DNA from: Marinicella sp.
GTDB taxonomy: Bacteria; Pseudomonadota; Gammaproteobacteria; Xanthomonadales; Marinicellaceae
Length of the DNA stretch: 64,000 nucleotides
Assembly: GCA_028284365.1 (NCBI GenBank)
Contig: JANQRW010000055.1
Location: 1 to 64,000 of the forward strand
Direction: 5' to 3'
The notes under the pieces are model-generated. The model was given only the letters and a program-made list of their open reading frames with translations. It was not told the origin of the DNA and did no database searches. Both the position numbers and the translations under genes were made by a program. Shown here in pieces: positions 7,694 through 14,730 of the stretch; positions within the stretch are counted from its first letter, which is position 1, and every line of letters starts with the position of its first letter.

Positions 7694-9382
7694 ATGATGA
7701 GACCAACTGTTTTTATTTTGGCTGTTATGGCTATGGGGCAAATTCAAGCGGCACCAGCAGATGATTTTGTACTTACTGTGGAAGTTGATGCAGACTCGAA
7801 TAACCGCTTTACCATATTTACCAACCCAGAAGCGTCTAGCTACAACTACAGTGTGGATTGTAATGATGATGGCAATAACGAGGCCAATGGCAGAAACAGT
7901 GATTACACTTGCAACTATAGCTCTTTAGGTGGGCCGGGCACATACACCATCCGAATCAAGGACAACAGTGGTAACGGTACTGGTTATCCTGCCACCTACT
8001 GGGGCATACCCTTGCCAGATGGATCCTCTCCGAACGCCCAGCAGATTGTTGCCTTGAATCAATGGGGAACGCATAAGTGGACCACAATGAACAGTGCTTT
8101 TGAGCGCGCCCGAGAGATGGAAGTGTTCGCCACCGACATACCAGATTTGTCTGGTGTAAATGATGCAACGGCCATGTTTTTATTTGCCTCCAAGGCCAAC
8201 CCTGATACCACCAACTGGAACGTTTCCTCAATCACCAACATGCAACAAATGTTTTCTTTTGCAAAAATGGCCACGCCAAACACCAGCAGTTGGGATGTTT
8301 CTCAGGTAAAAAACATGAGCTTTATGTTCAGCAATACCGACTTGGCTGATCCGGATGTCAGTGGCTGGGTGGTTTCTGGTGTCACTGATATGAGTGGCAT
8401 GTTCAGTAATACAATCATGGCCAATCCAGATGTCAGTAGTTGGGATGTTTCATCGGTGGCGTTGATGGGCAGCATGTTTGATCGAACCAACATGGCTGAG
8501 CCAGATACAAGGTTGTGGGTTGTTAGTAGTCTGACAGGTGCCCGAAGCATGTTTCGACGCAGTCAAAAAGCCAATCCAGATGTCAGTAGCTGGGATGTTT
8601 CAGGCCTCAGGTTCATGTCAGGAATGTTTGAAGACGCGCTGGTGGCAGCACCTGATGTGAGTCATTGGGTGGTCTCTGGAGCGTGGGATATGAGTAGTAT
8701 GTTTGAAGGGGCTCAGGTGGCTAACCCAAACGTCAGTAACTGGAATGTTTCACAAGTTAATTCAATGAGGTCGATGTTTAAGGACACTGCAATCAACCCA
8801 GATGTGCGTCTTTGGATTGTTTCATCAGTGACCAGCATGAACAGCATGTTTGAAAACAACCCCATTGCCGACCCGGATGTCAGTCTATGGAATGTCTCTG
8901 AAGTGAGAGACATGCGCGACATGTTCAAAGAAACCGTTGTGGCCAATCCAGATGTCAGTGAATGGAATGTGTCATCTTTAGTGAGCATGGGTGGTATGTT
9001 TGAAGGCAGCCGGGCGGCTAATCCTGATGTCAGCGATTGGGTTACTATAAATTTGATTCGGGCTGAAGATGTGTTTTCTGGTGCTGGCGCTGCTTTGCCA
9101 GATTTGAGTGGTTGGGATGTTCGCAAACTGGAAACGGCCAGTAACATCTTGGGGACAATAGCTCTTCCTGTTCCTATGTATGATGATTTGCTGATTAGTT
9201 GGAGCCAGCAGGCACTCACGCCAAGGAAAGCGCCAGTACCATTTGGGGCTGGCCTGTCTCAATACTGTGATGGTGAGGCTGCCAGATTGACACTCACAGA
9301 CACCTTTATGTGGAACATCAGTGATGGCGGTTTAAATTGTGATTTCGATTTAATTTTTCGTGACAGTTTTGATACACCATAA
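7694..9382 (+). CDS. Secreted BspA-family (DUF285) repeat protein
   Basis: A 562-residue exported protein. A signal peptide (to about 'MGQIQAAPA', residue 21) is followed by a ~145-residue N-terminal domain with a PKD-like start. Then come 12 full copies plus a partial copy of a 25-residue DUF285 repeat (8195-9151), typical unit A-N-P-D-V-S-S-W-D-V-S-x-V-x-x-M-x-x-M-F. A ~100-residue C-terminal domain ends in 'DLIFRDSFDTP'. BspA-like proteins are surface or secreted proteins tied to adhesion and protein binding. Repeats 2-9 alternate W-D/N-V with W-V/I-V, which suggests doubling of a two-repeat unit. AAAGAGAAAA precedes two adjacent ATG codons (7694, 7697). No partner gene adjoins it. Confidence 0.9.
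   Translation: MMRPTVFILAVMAMGQIQAAPADDFVLTVEVDADSNNRFTIFTNPEASSYNYSVDCNDDGNNEANGRNSDYTCNYSSLGGPGTYTIRIKDNSGNGTGYPATYWGIPLPDGSSPNAQQIVALNQWGTHKWTTMNSAFERAREMEVFATDIPDLSGVNDATAMFLFASKANPDTTNWNVSSITNMQQMFSFAKMATPNTSSWDVSQVKNMSFMFSNTDLADPDVSGWVVSGVTDMSGMFSNTIMANPDVSSWDVSSVALMGSMFDRTNMAEPDTRLWVVSSLTGARSMFRRSQKANPDVSSWDVSGLRFMSGMFEDALVAAPDVSHWVVSGAWDMSSMFEGAQVANPNVSNWNVSQVNSMRSMFKDTAINPDVRLWIVSSVTSMNSMFENNPIADPDVSLWNVSEVRDMRDMFKETVVANPDVSEWNVSSLVSMGGMFEGSRAANPDVSDWVTINLIRAEDVFSGAGAALPDLSGWDVRKLETASNILGTIALPVPMYDDLLISWSQQALTPRKAPVPFGAGLSQYCDGEAARLTLTDTFMWNISDGGLNCDFDLIFRDSFDTP
8195..9151 (+). repeat. Tandem 75-bp (25-residue) DUF285 coding repeats, 12 plus a partial unit
   Basis: Diverged in-frame tandem copies inside the BspA-family gene. 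Twelve units run 8195-9091; unit 8 is one codon short (24 residues); a thirteenth partial unit ends about 9151. Conserved residues per unit are Pro-Asp, Ser, Trp, Val-Ser, Met and Met-Phe. The DNA copies are too different for frequent slippage. Confidence 0.9.
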
Positions 9383-9447
9383 CGACCAGCATTGCCTTTT
9401 GGCTTATCATCCCTGAGTCAATGCTTCGGTTTTATCGTTTCAAATAA

Positions 9448-10689
9448 TCACAGCAAAGCGCTGGCAAATAATGGCGACAAGCTGATTAATGTTTGAATAT
9501 GAGTTTCATCAAAGCCTTGTTTGCTGTTACGAGTAAAGATAAGTACGCCGCTTTTATTGTGTGACTTAATGGGTAAAGACAACACTGAGTTGGCATTTAC
9601 CTGGTTTAATAAATATTTTGCAAAATGTGCTTGTTTGTTACTGACAGTGTGCGAAAGCACATCATTTAATATTAAATACTCATGTAAATGAATGTTTTCA
9701 ATGGTGGTGTCATTGGCCAATAAGGCTTTTCCCTTCAAACCCTCTTGTGGTTGATTCGAGGCGATCAGATTAACAGCGAAAGCATCTTTTTGTGGTAATA
9801 ACAGGTACACACTGGCTACGTTAACAATGGCTTGAGACTCTTGTCGGATAACCTCAAGAGCCTGTTGTTTGGTGGGTGCAATATGTAATTGGTTCAAAAG
9901 ACTGAGGATGCTTTTGGAGCGGCCTGATAAATGGTTAAAATCTTGTACCAACTGGCCTAATTCATCCTGGCTTTGGTCTTTGATTTTCAAGCCATAATTA
10001 CCCAAGGCCACTTCACGACAGCCCTTGGCAACCCTGATTACTCGCTTAACAATGGTTTGGTTAAACCAGATAAAAAGAAGCACCATAACGCCAGCGATCA
10101 AAACTATAGCGAACCAGTTAAATTTCACGGTCGCTTTGCGTTGTGCCTCAACCAAAGACTCAAAGTTCATGTGTGCCGATGAAATACTGGCAAACAACCC
10201 AGAGGTGTCATTGAGTATGTATTCATTGCCCCACTCCAAGCGAGGCTCTTCAGGATTATCTCCAATTTGTTCCTGAAAACCTTGTTCAAAGGCAGTCCAG
10301 GCTTGTTCCATCGTTTTAAATGACTGGATGTTTTTTTCTACCAACATACCATCCAGCAAAATTTCAGCTGAAGCCGAGCGATTGTAATATTGGTGAGCAG
10401 CACTTTCCACCTGAGCGCTCAGGACACTTAGGTTATCTTGTAACTGGGTAAAAAACACTTTTAAGTCACGGTTATAAGATTCATAATCACGAGGAGCATT
10501 TTGCTTGTATTGTGATGACTGCTCGCGCATCAACTGCACCAGCTGCTGCATGTTACTCATGTCTTTGGACAGCCTGATGTCGGAAGATAGCTGTGTGATA
10601 CCTTGATTACTGAACCACAGAATAAGGGCCACGAATAAGAGGGTTATAACGCCCATGGTCATTAATTTTTTATTGAGTCCAAATGTCAT
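9448..10689 (-). CDS. HAMP-GAF membrane protein (sensor without output domain)
   Basis: A 413-residue inner-membrane protein. TM1 lies at about residues 10-30 and a helical periplasmic domain follows to about 185. TM2 is 'FAIVLIAGVMVLLFIWF' at about 190-210. A HAMP domain ('VIRVAKGCREVALGNYGLKI...DELGQLVQDFNHLSG') and a GAF domain (about 260-413) come next. There is no kinase, GGDEF or methyl-accepting domain, so any signal must pass to a partner. It is the last gene of a three-gene minus-strand operon, 20 bases after the Ser/Thr kinase gene, which makes the kinase the obvious partner. The ligand of either sensory domain is unknown. Confidence 0.82.
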   Translation of the reverse strand: MTFGLNKKLMTMGVITLLFVALILWFSNQGITQLSSDIRLSKDMSNMQQLVQLMREQSSQYKQNAPRDYESYNRDLKVFFTQLQDNLSVLSAQVESAAHQYYNRSASAEILLDGMLVEKNIQSFKTMEQAWTAFEQGFQEQIGDNPEEPRLEWGNEYILNDTSGLFASISSAHMNFESLVEAQRKATVKFNWFAIVLIAGVMVLLFIWFNQTIVKRVIRVAKGCREVALGNYGLKIKDQSQDELGQLVQDFNHLSGRSKSILSLLNQLHIAPTKQQALEVIRQESQAIVNVASVYLLLPQKDAFAVNLIASNQPQEGLKGKALLANDTTIENIHLHEYLILNDVLSHTVSNKQAHFAKYLLNQVNANSVLSLPIKSHNKSGVLIFTRNSKQGFDETHIQTLISLSPLFASALL

Positions 10690-10709
10690 TGTTTTTCTCG
10701 GTTGGTTGG

Positions 10710-11813
10710 TTACTTTCTCCAGCGATCAATAAATGCTTCTTTGTTTCCAGGGTGATCCAGCTGCGCAGCAACATTCATCACCAATTGATCGTGAGATTGA
10801 CTGTTTTTCAGGGCCGAGGTCAAAATAAAGTCGGCCATAGGTCCGATTAAATCGGCAAGATCCGCACGCATTTCGGCGAAGACATCATCCTCAACATGCC
10901 AGACCATTTCATTTTGTGTAATTACCGTGCCAGTTGTAAAAATTCCAGAGGTACTGTCAGCGGTTTGGGGCTGATCTTTCAGGGTATTTTTTAAGGTAGC
11001 TATAACTGCCTTCAACGCTTTGCCAACAGCTGCCATATTGGGATAGCGGTCAGCCACACCTGGGTTTAAACCTTTGTATAAAAAGTCATGTAAGGCCTTG
11101 GGAACCAGCAATTCAGGATTAAATTGATTGTGTTTAGCCAGTTGATCAATTTGTGCCAAAGGCATGGCATCATAGTTAGTGGGGTTTCTTAGCTTCGCCA
11201 GGAGATGATATAACAAAACAAAGAGCGCATAAACGTCAGTATGAGGCCCGATTTCGTCTGTACCGAACATTTGTTCTGGAGCCATGTATTTGGGTGTGCC
11301 CATGGTGATTCCCAGTTGTGTCATGTTGGATTGATCATTTCCCCTGGCAATACCGAAATCAGTGAGCTTTAGGCTATGCGGAGTTTTTACCAAAATATTT
11401 TCAGGCTTCAAATCACGGTGAATAATGCCATTGGTGTGAGCTGTGTGTAGCGCTTTTAACAACTGAACAAACAAGTTGATGATTAGTTTTAAGGGCAGCT
11501 TTTTATTTTGTTTCAGCCACTGTTGTAAGTTTGGGCCGTCTATGTATTCCATCACCATATAGGCCAAGTTCTGCTGCTGCCCAAAATCAAGAATGGTCAC
11601 AATGTTGGGATGATTACAGCGAGCCAGTAACCTTGCTTCCTGAACAAACCGCTCAGCAGCATCCTGCAAATACTCTGTATTATTATGGGCTGTTTTAATG
11701 GCAACTTGTCGATTGATGTTGCGATCGACACCAAGATACACCGTTCCCATGGCCCCTGAACCAATGGTATCTAAGATCTCATATTTACCTATTTTTGTGG
11801 GTGTTGATGACAT
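10710..11813 (-). CDS. Soluble Ser/Thr protein kinase (Hanks type)
   Basis: A 367-residue cytoplasmic kinase. All key motifs are intact: Gly loop 'IGSGAMGTVYLG', VAIK lysine at residue 40, catalytic loop 'IIHRDLKPENILV', 'LTDFGIAR', and 'GTPKYMAPEQ'. There is no transmembrane segment or PASTA domain. After the kinase domain (about 10-275), a ~90-residue tail contains 'LADLIGPMADFILTSALKN', which recalls the helical 'IGPxA' module at the C termini of other proteobacterial Ser/Thr kinases (from memory). The gene sits between two HAMP-bearing membrane proteins, 4 bases after the first and 20 before the second, so it probably reads signals from them. No phosphatase is nearby. Confidence 0.93.
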   Translation of the reverse strand: MSSTPTKIGKYEILDTIGSGAMGTVYLGVDRNINRQVAIKTAHNNTEYLQDAAERFVQEARLLARCNHPNIVTILDFGQQQNLAYMVMEYIDGPNLQQWLKQNKKLPLKLIINLFVQLLKALHTAHTNGIIHRDLKPENILVKTPHSLKLTDFGIARGNDQSNMTQLGITMGTPKYMAPEQMFGTDEIGPHTDVYALFVLLYHLLAKLRNPTNYDAMPLAQIDQLAKHNQFNPELLVPKALHDFLYKGLNPGVADRYPNMAAVGKALKAVIATLKNTLKDQPQTADSTSGIFTTGTVITQNEMVWHVEDDVFAEMRADLADLIGPMADFILTSALKNSQSHDQLVMNVAAQLDHPGNKEAFIDRWRK

Positions 11814-11817
11814 GTAA

Positions 11818-12585
11818 TTAGCTCAAATGGTTCATGGCAGCTTGTAAGCTGTTTTGCATGCGGTTGAAGGCCTCAGAAATCATTTTTAATTCGAATGAAG
11901 CAGGTGTTTTAAGTGCTTCAATTTCACGTTCACCACGGCTGATGCTTTGCGCATGTATCGCCGTTTCACTCAAAGGCTTGAACAGGATATAGTGCATGAT
12001 TACATTGATGATGAACCAAATCAGGACAACAACCACAATCATTTGCCACAAAAACTTCAGGTTGGCCTCATCAACGGCTGCTTGGCTTGCTTCTGTTTGA
12101 ATGGTGATCAGTTTGGCACCAACGGCCTGGTTATCATTCACAATGGGGTGAGCCAACACGTAAAAAGGTCCTTGGGCATCACGTAAGTAGGTGGTGATCT
12201 CTGGTAGCTCCGGGTTGTTTTGAAATTGCTCAATCAGCTCACGTTGCCAGGCATTGGCCTGATACCGTGATACCTGTGCTTGGATCAAAGCCACTTGATG
12301 TTGGCTGCGAGCACCCTGATTGCCCGAGTCAAAGACCTGTGTGGCCGCATAAGAGCCAACAGCCTGCGGCAAAAAATCTTGGTCCAGCTGCGCCAATAAA
12401 GGCTGAATTTCTTCAGCAGTGTATTGCCTGATGCGTTCGGAGAGCTGGTATAAGTGCTCCGCTTTTTGCATCAATTGTTTGTCCTTTTGTAAAGCCGTTT
12501 GCTGTTGGTGCAGGTGTTGCACCACCACAACCAACACAATAAGGGAGACAACCAATATCAGATTAAATTTTATTCTCAGTCCCAT
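11818..12585 (-). CDS. Membrane sensor with Tll0287-like (DUF3365) and HAMP domains
   Basis: A 255-residue inner-membrane protein. TM1 is at about residues 8-25. A periplasmic domain (about 30-175) carries the DUF3365/Tll0287-like signature ('YTAEEIQPLLAQLDQDFLPQAVGSYAATQVF' region, then 'ITTYLRDAQGPFYVLAHPI'). TM2 is 'FLWQMIVVVVLIWFIINVIM', and a C-terminal HAMP ('PLSETAIHAQSISRGEREIE') ends without an output domain. Members are often heme- or redox-linked sensory domains by family association. First gene of the operon with the Ser/Thr kinase and HAMP-GAF protein. AGAAAG precedes the ATG. Confidence 0.8.
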   Translation of the reverse strand: MGLRIKFNLILVVSLIVLVVVVQHLHQQQTALQKDKQLMQKAEHLYQLSERIRQYTAEEIQPLLAQLDQDFLPQAVGSYAATQVFDSGNQGARSQHQVALIQAQVSRYQANAWQRELIEQFQNNPELPEITTYLRDAQGPFYVLAHPIVNDNQAVGAKLITIQTEASQAAVDEANLKFLWQMIVVVVLIWFIINVIMHYILFKPLSETAIHAQSISRGEREIEALKTPASFELKMISEAFNRMQNSLQAAMNHLS

Positions 12586-12713
12586 GGTTACTTTCTAACA
12601 TTAACTAAGAAACAGAGAACCGACTGGTTTTAAAAATATGACAATTAATTTTTAAAAATTGATGCGGCGTGTATTTTTATGAACAGAAAACAGTCAGTTA
12701 ACAGCTGTGCTAA

Positions 12714-13142
12714 CTATCTGATTTTCCAGTATTTTTCCATTTCATAAAACAGAAAAGACGCTGACCAAGTTATTAAGACAAGACCGGTTAGAGATTCGAT
12801 GCCGGTGAGGAATCGAATGTGGCCCAATGGTGCAATATCTCCGAACCCCAAGGTGGTGAAAGAAGTGAATGAAAAATAGACACAATCAAGAAGGCTGTTA
12901 TCAAAATTACCTTCAAATGAACCGAATAACTTGCTCTTTAATTTTAAGTAATACGCCACTCCAAAAACCCAAACTTCGATGGCGTGGGCCACCAAACAAC
13001 CAAAGACACCAGCCACTATTCTGAAACTGGGCTTGATTTTCAATGAAGGAATAATTTTTGATATCCAATACAGACACTGGTAATGGACCAACACCACGAG
13101 CGCCACAACAATTACGTTGACTATGCTACTGAAAATTAACAC
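12714..13142 (-). CDS. Small potassium-channel-family protein (Ion_trans_2)
   Basis: A 142-residue membrane protein with about three hydrophobic segments and a pore loop, 'VYFSFTSFTTLGFGDIAPLG', bearing the T-x-G-F-G-D selectivity filter of K+ channels. It lacks a RCK or cyclic-nucleotide domain, so four subunits would make a bare pore. It begins inside the last codons of the HIT gene (7-base overlap at 13136-13142), so the two are co-transcribed. The 128 bases before the next minus-strand gene are AT-rich and hold no clear terminator. Confidence 0.85.
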   Translation of the reverse strand: MLIFSSIVNVIVVALVVLVHYQCLYWISKIIPSLKIKPSFRIVAGVFGCLVAHAIEVWVFGVAYYLKLKSKLFGSFEGNFDNSLLDCVYFSFTSFTTLGFGDIAPLGHIRFLTGIESLTGLVLITWSASFLFYEMEKYWKIR

Positions 13143-13561
13143 CTGGATGCCTTCAGGAGGTGGTGTAAATCACTTCGAATCTGTTCGACTTTTTCTGGTG
13201 TGTAAGTTTTGTTAGGCAAATCATTCCCCCAAACAACATCAGGCCACAGCGGATCTTTGTGATGTCTCCCAATGACATGAATGTGTAGTTGTTGTACTAC
13301 GTTCCCAATGGCTGCAAAATTGATTTTTTCTGTGCCAAAGTTGACTGTGAAATAACGATCGATGACTCTTGTCATAGCCATAATTTCAAGCTGCTCCTGT
13401 TGATTTAAGTCATGAAACTCAAGGGCATCGGTTTGTGGAATGATGATGATCCAGGGCACACTGGCATTATGGTGCAGACACACACCACTGCTGCGCCATT
13501 GAAACAAGGGGTGTGTGTCCTCTGTCAATCGTTGATCTGTATCCTGTGAGTGGTGAACCAT
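13136..13561 (-). CDS. HIT-family (histidine triad) nucleotide-binding protein
   Basis: A 141-residue HIT-fold protein. The histidine triad appears as 'QQLHIHVIGRHH', matching H-x-H-x-x-x-x-H in the bacterial branch where the third triad His is spaced further, and 'VPWIIIIPQTDALEFHDLNQQEQ' is the usual upstream strand. Members hydrolyse or transfer nucleotidyl groups from adenosine derivatives. The C terminus overlaps the start of the potassium-channel gene by 7 bases, an arrangement without an obvious functional reason. Confidence 0.85.
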   Translation of the reverse strand: MVHHSQDTDQRLTEDTHPLFQWRSSGVCLHHNASVPWIIIIPQTDALEFHDLNQQEQLEIMAMTRVIDRYFTVNFGTEKINFAAIGNVVQQLHIHVIGRHHKDPLWPDVVWGNDLPNKTYTPEKVEQIRSDLHHLLKASRC

Positions 13562-13746
13562 ACATTGATTTTAACTGGCACATAATTTTAATTCAGTAAA
13601 TAATACTGATTTTAGCATTGTGGCCCAACATGGAATTGTGGCCTCAGGATAATAGAGCTGCACCTCTTGTCCAAAGGTGTTGCTCAATGGGGTCTTGCTC
13701 CAAAAAGAACCTTGAATGAAAGCAGTTTTTGCTTATGCCAAAGAAA

Positions 13747-13767
13747 AAGGGCTCATCCTGAGCCCTT
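13747..13767 (-). terminator. Rho-independent terminator of the His/Tyr-rich gene
   Basis: Perfect 9-bp stem AAGGGCTCA / TGAGCCCTT with a 3-base loop. Read on the minus strand it is followed by CCCTTTTTCTT, a T-rich tail, 27 bases after the minus-strand stop at 13794. The other ~170 bases to the HIT gene hold no gene; ATTGTGGCC occurs twice near 13617 and 13634, with no known meaning. Confidence 0.85.
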
Positions 13768-13793
13768 AAGTGGGTAGTTATTGTTATCAGTAA

Positions 13794-14540
13794 TTACAAG
13801 TTGAAACTGAACCAGATTCCAAAATCCCCATCACCATGTCTCCAACCGTCATGGTAAGGATAGTAAGAGTAATAATCTTGGTAGAAGTATGGGTCGTGGT
13901 AATCTCTACACCACATGCCTTCATGCCAGTGACCGTAGCCATAACCAGGCCGATCAAAGTAGTGACCTAAACCACGCAATGGGCGGTACCTGTAGTAATC
14001 ATCATAGTAGGCATTGTAGTTGTATAAATGACGGTAGTGATTACGCAGCCATTTGCGGTGTTTTTTCAGACGTTTTTTCCACTTGCGGTAATGTTTCTTT
14101 GGCTTGTAGTAATTGTGTCTGATGTAGCCATTGTTGTAATAGTTGTTGTTATAACCATAGTAGCGATTATCGCGATAGGGGCGCGAGTTGTAGTGGTAAT
14201 TGCGGTTGTCAAAATGACGGTTATCGCGGTAATCACCATTGAAACCTCGTTGGTTGTAATGGTTATGTCGATGATTGTTACCATAGCTGTAGCCATGTTT
14301 TTGGGCACGGGCCTGGTTGCGCGTGCTGTGTGAACCTTGATAATGCTTCTGGTTCACTGCATTGCGATTGTGTTTATGGCCGTTATGCCTTTTGGCATGG
14401 TGCTTGTTGCTGTGTTTTTGGGCCGCATAACTGCGGTTTTTATTGTGGTCATGGTAACCACCATCTCTGGAGCGATCAGCCAGTGCAGATACACTGAACA
14501 CCAGTGCGGTGATGGTTACGTATGTTTTCAAAGATCTCAT
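13794..14540 (-). CDS. Secreted His/Tyr/Asn/Arg-rich protein of unknown function
   Basis: About 248 residues from the ATG at 14540, chosen over an upstream ATG at 14573 because AGGAG lies 8 bases before it and a signal peptide begins there ('MRSLKTYVTITALVFSVSALA'). The mature protein is low complexity: His/Lys/Asn-rich first third, then runs of Tyr, Asn, Arg and Asp, and a basic stretch 'KHYRKWKKRLKKHRKWLRNHY'. The last ~60 residues are Tyr/His/Asp/Gly-rich ('GYGHWHEGMWCRDYHDPYF'). Metal (Zn, Cu, Ni) binding is plausible from composition alone; such proteins are seen in many proteobacteria without an assigned role. The opposite strand shows long Val/Ile-rich ORFs that are shadows of TAC/AAC codons. 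Confidence 0.75.
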   Translation of the reverse strand: MRSLKTYVTITALVFSVSALADRSRDGGYHDHNKNRSYAAQKHSNKHHAKRHNGHKHNRNAVNQKHYQGSHSTRNQARAQKHGYSYGNNHRHNHYNQRGFNGDYRDNRHFDNRNYHYNSRPYRDNRYYGYNNNYYNNGYIRHNYYKPKKHYRKWKKRLKKHRKWLRNHYRHLYNYNAYYDDYYRYRPLRGLGHYFDRPGYGYGHWHEGMWCRDYHDPYFYQDYYSYYPYHDGWRHGDGDFGIWFSFNL

Positions 14541-14601
14541 GGTTGAATCTCCTGTTGTTACTGTGCCATCCAATTTACGTAATCTGACTGAATCAAAACT
14601 G

Positions 14602-14629
14602 AACGCTAAAATTCTGTTCAGATAGCGTT
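14602..14629. promoter_or_regulatory. Inverted repeat in divergent promoter region (possible operator)
   Basis: AACGCTA (14602-14608) and TAGCGTT (14623-14629) form a perfect 7-bp inverted repeat around 14 bases that themselves contain CTGTTCAGA. It lies in the 190-base space between the divergent His/Tyr-rich gene (start 14540, minus) and the amidohydrolase gene (start 14731, plus), where a regulator could control both. No T-run follows on either strand, so it is not a terminator. Confidence 0.4.
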
Positions 14630-14730
14630 AAGCTTATAAAGACTGAGCCCATAAGAGAGTGGCATGATTATCAGTGGTTAATTGAGGTGTCGATTGATAC
14701 AATCAGTGAGATTTTTAACCGAATGGAACC

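Noticed and set aside
14028-14333. Long Val/Ile-rich ORF on the plus strand opposite the His/Tyr-rich gene
   Set aside because: It is the antisense reading of Tyr/Asn codons (TAC/AAC become GTA/GTT), has no ribosome-binding site and resembles no protein.
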